DNA of 50,947 bases from a virus. Every line of letters starts with the position of its first letter. Position 1 is the first letter of the stretch. The position numbers and the translations under genes were made by a program. The notes under the pieces were generated by a model, which saw only the letters and a list, made by a program, of their open reading frames with translations, made no database searches and was not told the origin of the DNA. The stretch is taken from IMG/VR virus record IMGVR_UViG_3300042904_000032, positions 1 to 50,947 of that record. One strand, 5' to 3'. This document shows positions 49,553 to 50,947 of this stretch, piece by piece.

Positions 49553-49578
49553 AAAAGAGGGCCATTGGCCCTCTTTTT
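49553..49578. terminator. Bidirectional intrinsic terminator at the convergence point
   Basis: AAAAGAGGGCC-ATT-GGCCCTCTTTTT is nearly palindromic: a 7-bp GC stem (57-63 and 67-73 of this block) with A-tract upstream and T-tract downstream, so it can stop transcripts from both sides. It separates endolysin from the leftward Ntn hydrolase gene. A second inverted repeat (ATTTAGC/GCTAAAT) lies just before it. Confidence 0.88.
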
Positions 49579-50029
49579 ATTTGACAGTGTATTCCTTAGT
49601 ACCATGCCCTGTGAAAGGATCATGTTTACTAGCTAATACCACCGCCTCTTTAGGGGTTTTACCAGCAGCCATAGCACCAAGAGCAATGTGACATCCTGAT
49701 CCAATAGCATAATCTGGTTGATCCACTACAAGCCAATCTTTTAAATTTCTACTGGTAAGTAGCTTATCCTTTGTAAGCATTAAGAATTCTGTGCCCTTAA
49801 TGTTAGGAAGTTTACCTCCAGTAGACAACCATCCCCAAGCAGAGGAAATTCCGTCTGCGTCTCCACAAGCACCAATAACTGCTTCCTCTACACCAAAGAG
49901 TTCCTTAGCTACTTCTTTGTTAATTTCATAACATTTGGTGGCACCTTTAAATTTAAGCCCATTGCTATGTGAGAATTGTCTGTCACATACAATGGTGTGC
50001 GTCCTTAAGCTAGCTGCAATAGTCGTCAC
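49577..50029 (-). CDS. Proteasome beta-like Ntn hydrolase (HslV-type)
   Basis: A 150-aa protein whose start MTTIAASLR puts threonine at the mature N-terminus, as in proteasome beta and HslV. Other signatures: TIVCDRQFS (Asp), GATKCYEI (Lys at the catalytic position), EEAVIGACGDADG and AIGSGCHIALGAMAAGK. It should be a threonine-type peptidase or a relative. No ATPase partner (HslU-like) is encoded, so the unfoldase is host-derived or not needed. Similar Ntn proteins occur in other phages, with unknown role. It starts at GTG 50029 overlapping the small upstream gene by 4 nt. Confidence 0.78.
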   Translation of the reverse strand: MTTIAASLRTHTIVCDRQFSHSNGLKFKGATKCYEINKEVAKELFGVEEAVIGACGDADGISSAWGWLSTGGKLPNIKGTEFLMLTKDKLLTSRNLKDWLVVDQPDYAIGSGCHIALGAMAAGKTPKEAVVLASKHDPFTGHGTKEYTVK

Positions 50030-50136
50030 TTAATGGCCTTTTTATCTTGATATGCCTCATAAAAGGGTTTCATATCTTGCCTTAACTTTTGTTCTAGAGC
50101 CTTAGCTAATTCTGGATACCATTCTTTAGATCCCAC
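50026..50136 (-). CDS. Small protein after the reductase (36 aa)
   Basis: GTG 50136, with an AAGGGGG ribosome-site-like run 5 nt before it, begins 36 codons (MGSKEWYPELAKALEQKLRQ, then a helical basic end) and overlaps the reductase stop by 11 nt. Its own stop overlaps the Ntn hydrolase start. A longer frame up to 50430 in the same phase overlaps the reductase and looks spurious. Confidence 0.55.
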   Translation of the reverse strand: MGSKEWYPELAKALEQKLRQDMKPFYEAYQDKKAIK

Positions 50137-50947
50137 AGCTTCCCCCTTTTCCGCTAATTTCACATACGTCGTTTTCTTCGTAGACGACGCCTTTGTGTTT
50201 GAGGGCTTCGTCGTAGGAACATTCTGTGATGGGTTGACCTCCTCTAGAACCATCTGGATAGGCGGTAAAGCCCCGAAGCCTTGGAGCATACTTTGCAAGC
50301 GTTTCTGCAAACTTTCCAACAACTGATTCATTGTTATCTTTCGAGCCCCAAGCAGGTAAGTTGATTGTACTGGAAATTGACATGTCAACGTAATCTTGTA
50401 CGTCTGCTTGGAATTTAATTCGTTGCTCATAATTATGACTTAGCTTGTAAGCGGTGTCGATGTTCTCTGGAGAAAGCCCGTATTGGCGAATGAGTTGATC
50501 TGCTGTGCTGTCAACAACATATTCATACTTCCATTTAGTGCCGTCAGTAAGGTAGCGGCGCTTGTAGGCCACTGCAAAGAGAGGTTCAATACCGGTAGTA
50601 GTGCCAGCGAGGATGCCAATGGTGCCTGTTGGTGCAATTGCGCGATACGCAACTGGTTTAGATATGTAAAAACGCTCGCAATGATCATTTGCCGATTTTT
50701 CTGATTCTGATTCATATACTTTTAACCATTCATGTAATTCTGGAGTTACTTCGTATCCGTAGCCCCGTTTGAGGAGCCATTCGTGCATGCCCATAAGTCC
50801 GAGGCCAAGGCGCCGATTCTTTTCCCTAACTTTATAGACCTTTTCGTATGGTAAATCAGCTCGAAGGGTGCCGCAAACAAGGAACTTCGACGCCAAGGAG
50901 ACAACGGATTGGAACTCTTCCAAAGTTTCAATATTGCCCATGTTGAT
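50126..50947 (-). CDS. Ribonucleotide reductase, class II-like, C-terminal part (runs off right edge)
   Basis: The C-terminal part of the reductase that begins at the left edge. Visible are NLGSINMGNIETLEEF continuing from the left fragment, RRLGLGLMGMHEWL, IAPTGTIGILAGTTTGIEPLFAVAYKRRY (the conserved phosphate-binding and substrate loop), SISSTINLPAW and the redox tail CEISGKGGSCGI (C-x6-C at the very end, used to receive reducing equivalents from thioredoxin or glutaredoxin). Length of the joined protein is 561 aa, short relative to bacterial NrdJ but usual for phages. Confidence 0.93.
   Translation of the reverse strand: MNMGNIETLEEFQSVVSLASKFLVCGTLRADLPYEKVYKVREKNRRLGLGLMGMHEWLLKRGYGYEVTPELHEWLKVYESESEKSANDHCERFYISKPVAYRAIAPTGTIGILAGTTTGIEPLFAVAYKRRYLTDGTKWKYEYVVDSTADQLIRQYGLSPENIDTAYKLSHNYEQRIKFQADVQDYVDMSISSTINLPAWGSKDNNESVVGKFAETLAKYAPRLRGFTAYPDGSRGGQPITECSYDEALKHKGVVYEENDVCEISGKGGSCGI
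50821..50947. repeat. Direct terminal repeat (circular assembly overlap), right copy
   Basis: Identical to positions 1-127. See the left copy: the repeat lies in the reductase gene and marks the overlap of a circular contig. Confidence 0.93.

Noticed and set aside
50026-50430. A 134-codon minus frame next to the reductase
   Set aside because: Most of it overlaps the conserved C-terminal part of the reductase in another frame. Only the last 36 codons, from GTG 50136 with a ribosome site, are plausible.
1-50947. tRNA genes, CRISPR array, integrase, phage RNA polymerase or sigma factor
   Set aside because: I looked for cloverleaf-like sequences in the non-coding stretches, regular spaced repeats and family motifs and saw none. 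A dedicated search (tRNAscan, HMMs) would be needed to exclude them fully.

Overview
The window is the complete, circularly closed genome (about 50.8 kb) of a tailed, apparently strictly lytic phage with a short, P22-type tail. Positions 1-127 are repeated exactly at 50821-50947, inside a ribonucleotide reductase gene, so the ends are an assembly overlap and the unit length is 50820 bp. The host cannot be named. Two consensus sigma70 promoters, strong Shine-Dalgarno sites and a NusB/NusE-type boxA-like sequence point to a proteobacterium. No RNA polymerase, sigma factor, integrase, repressor, tRNA or CRISPR array was recognised, so transcription probably depends on the host polymerase.

Layout. 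Two convergent gene blocks diverge from a control region at about 23.9-24.7 kb and meet at a bidirectional terminator at about 49.55 kb. The leftward (minus) block runs from 23.9 kb to the left edge and continues across the junction to 49.6 kb. It starts with small early genes separated by terminators (24.3-21.1 kb), then a run of small unknown proteins (21-18.3 kb). Next comes a seven-gene peptide or amide-bond cluster (18.3-12.6 kb): class-I GATase-like hydrolase, two different COOH-NH2 ligases, class-II GATase, ATP-grasp ligase and two unknown proteins. It is followed by replication genes (primase, DnaB-like helicase, family-A polymerase split by an HNH gene, SSB-like protein) and nucleotide metabolism or recombination genes (deoxycytidylate deaminase-like, FEN-type exonuclease, HNH, phosphoesterase, DUF3310, HD phosphohydrolase, class II ribonucleotide reductase, proteasome-like Ntn hydrolase).

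The rightward (plus) block (24.7-49.5 kb) encodes the small terminase subunit, a small HNH protein, a holin-like protein, large terminase and portal. Then come a GroES-like co-chaperonin, scaffold, capsid proteins, a very large two-glycosidase tail protein, gp4- and gp10-like tail proteins, a beta-helix tailspike, a fibre protein, three internal or ejection proteins and a GH19 endolysin.

Most notable. (1) The 12.6-18.3 kb cluster resembles the predicted peptide-ligase clusters of phiEco32-type phages and should make or modify an unknown amide-linked product. (2) Several convincing genes have no usable ATG/GTG/TTG but have a Shine-Dalgarno site before ATA, ATT or CTG. (3) The exonuclease gene has a +1 frame break inside its first metal-binding motif, at TTT-TGA. 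(4) HNH genes have invaded the polymerase gene and the 5' edge of the reductase gene. (5) The early leader carries a ladder of terminators plus a boxA-like site, which suggests antitermination.
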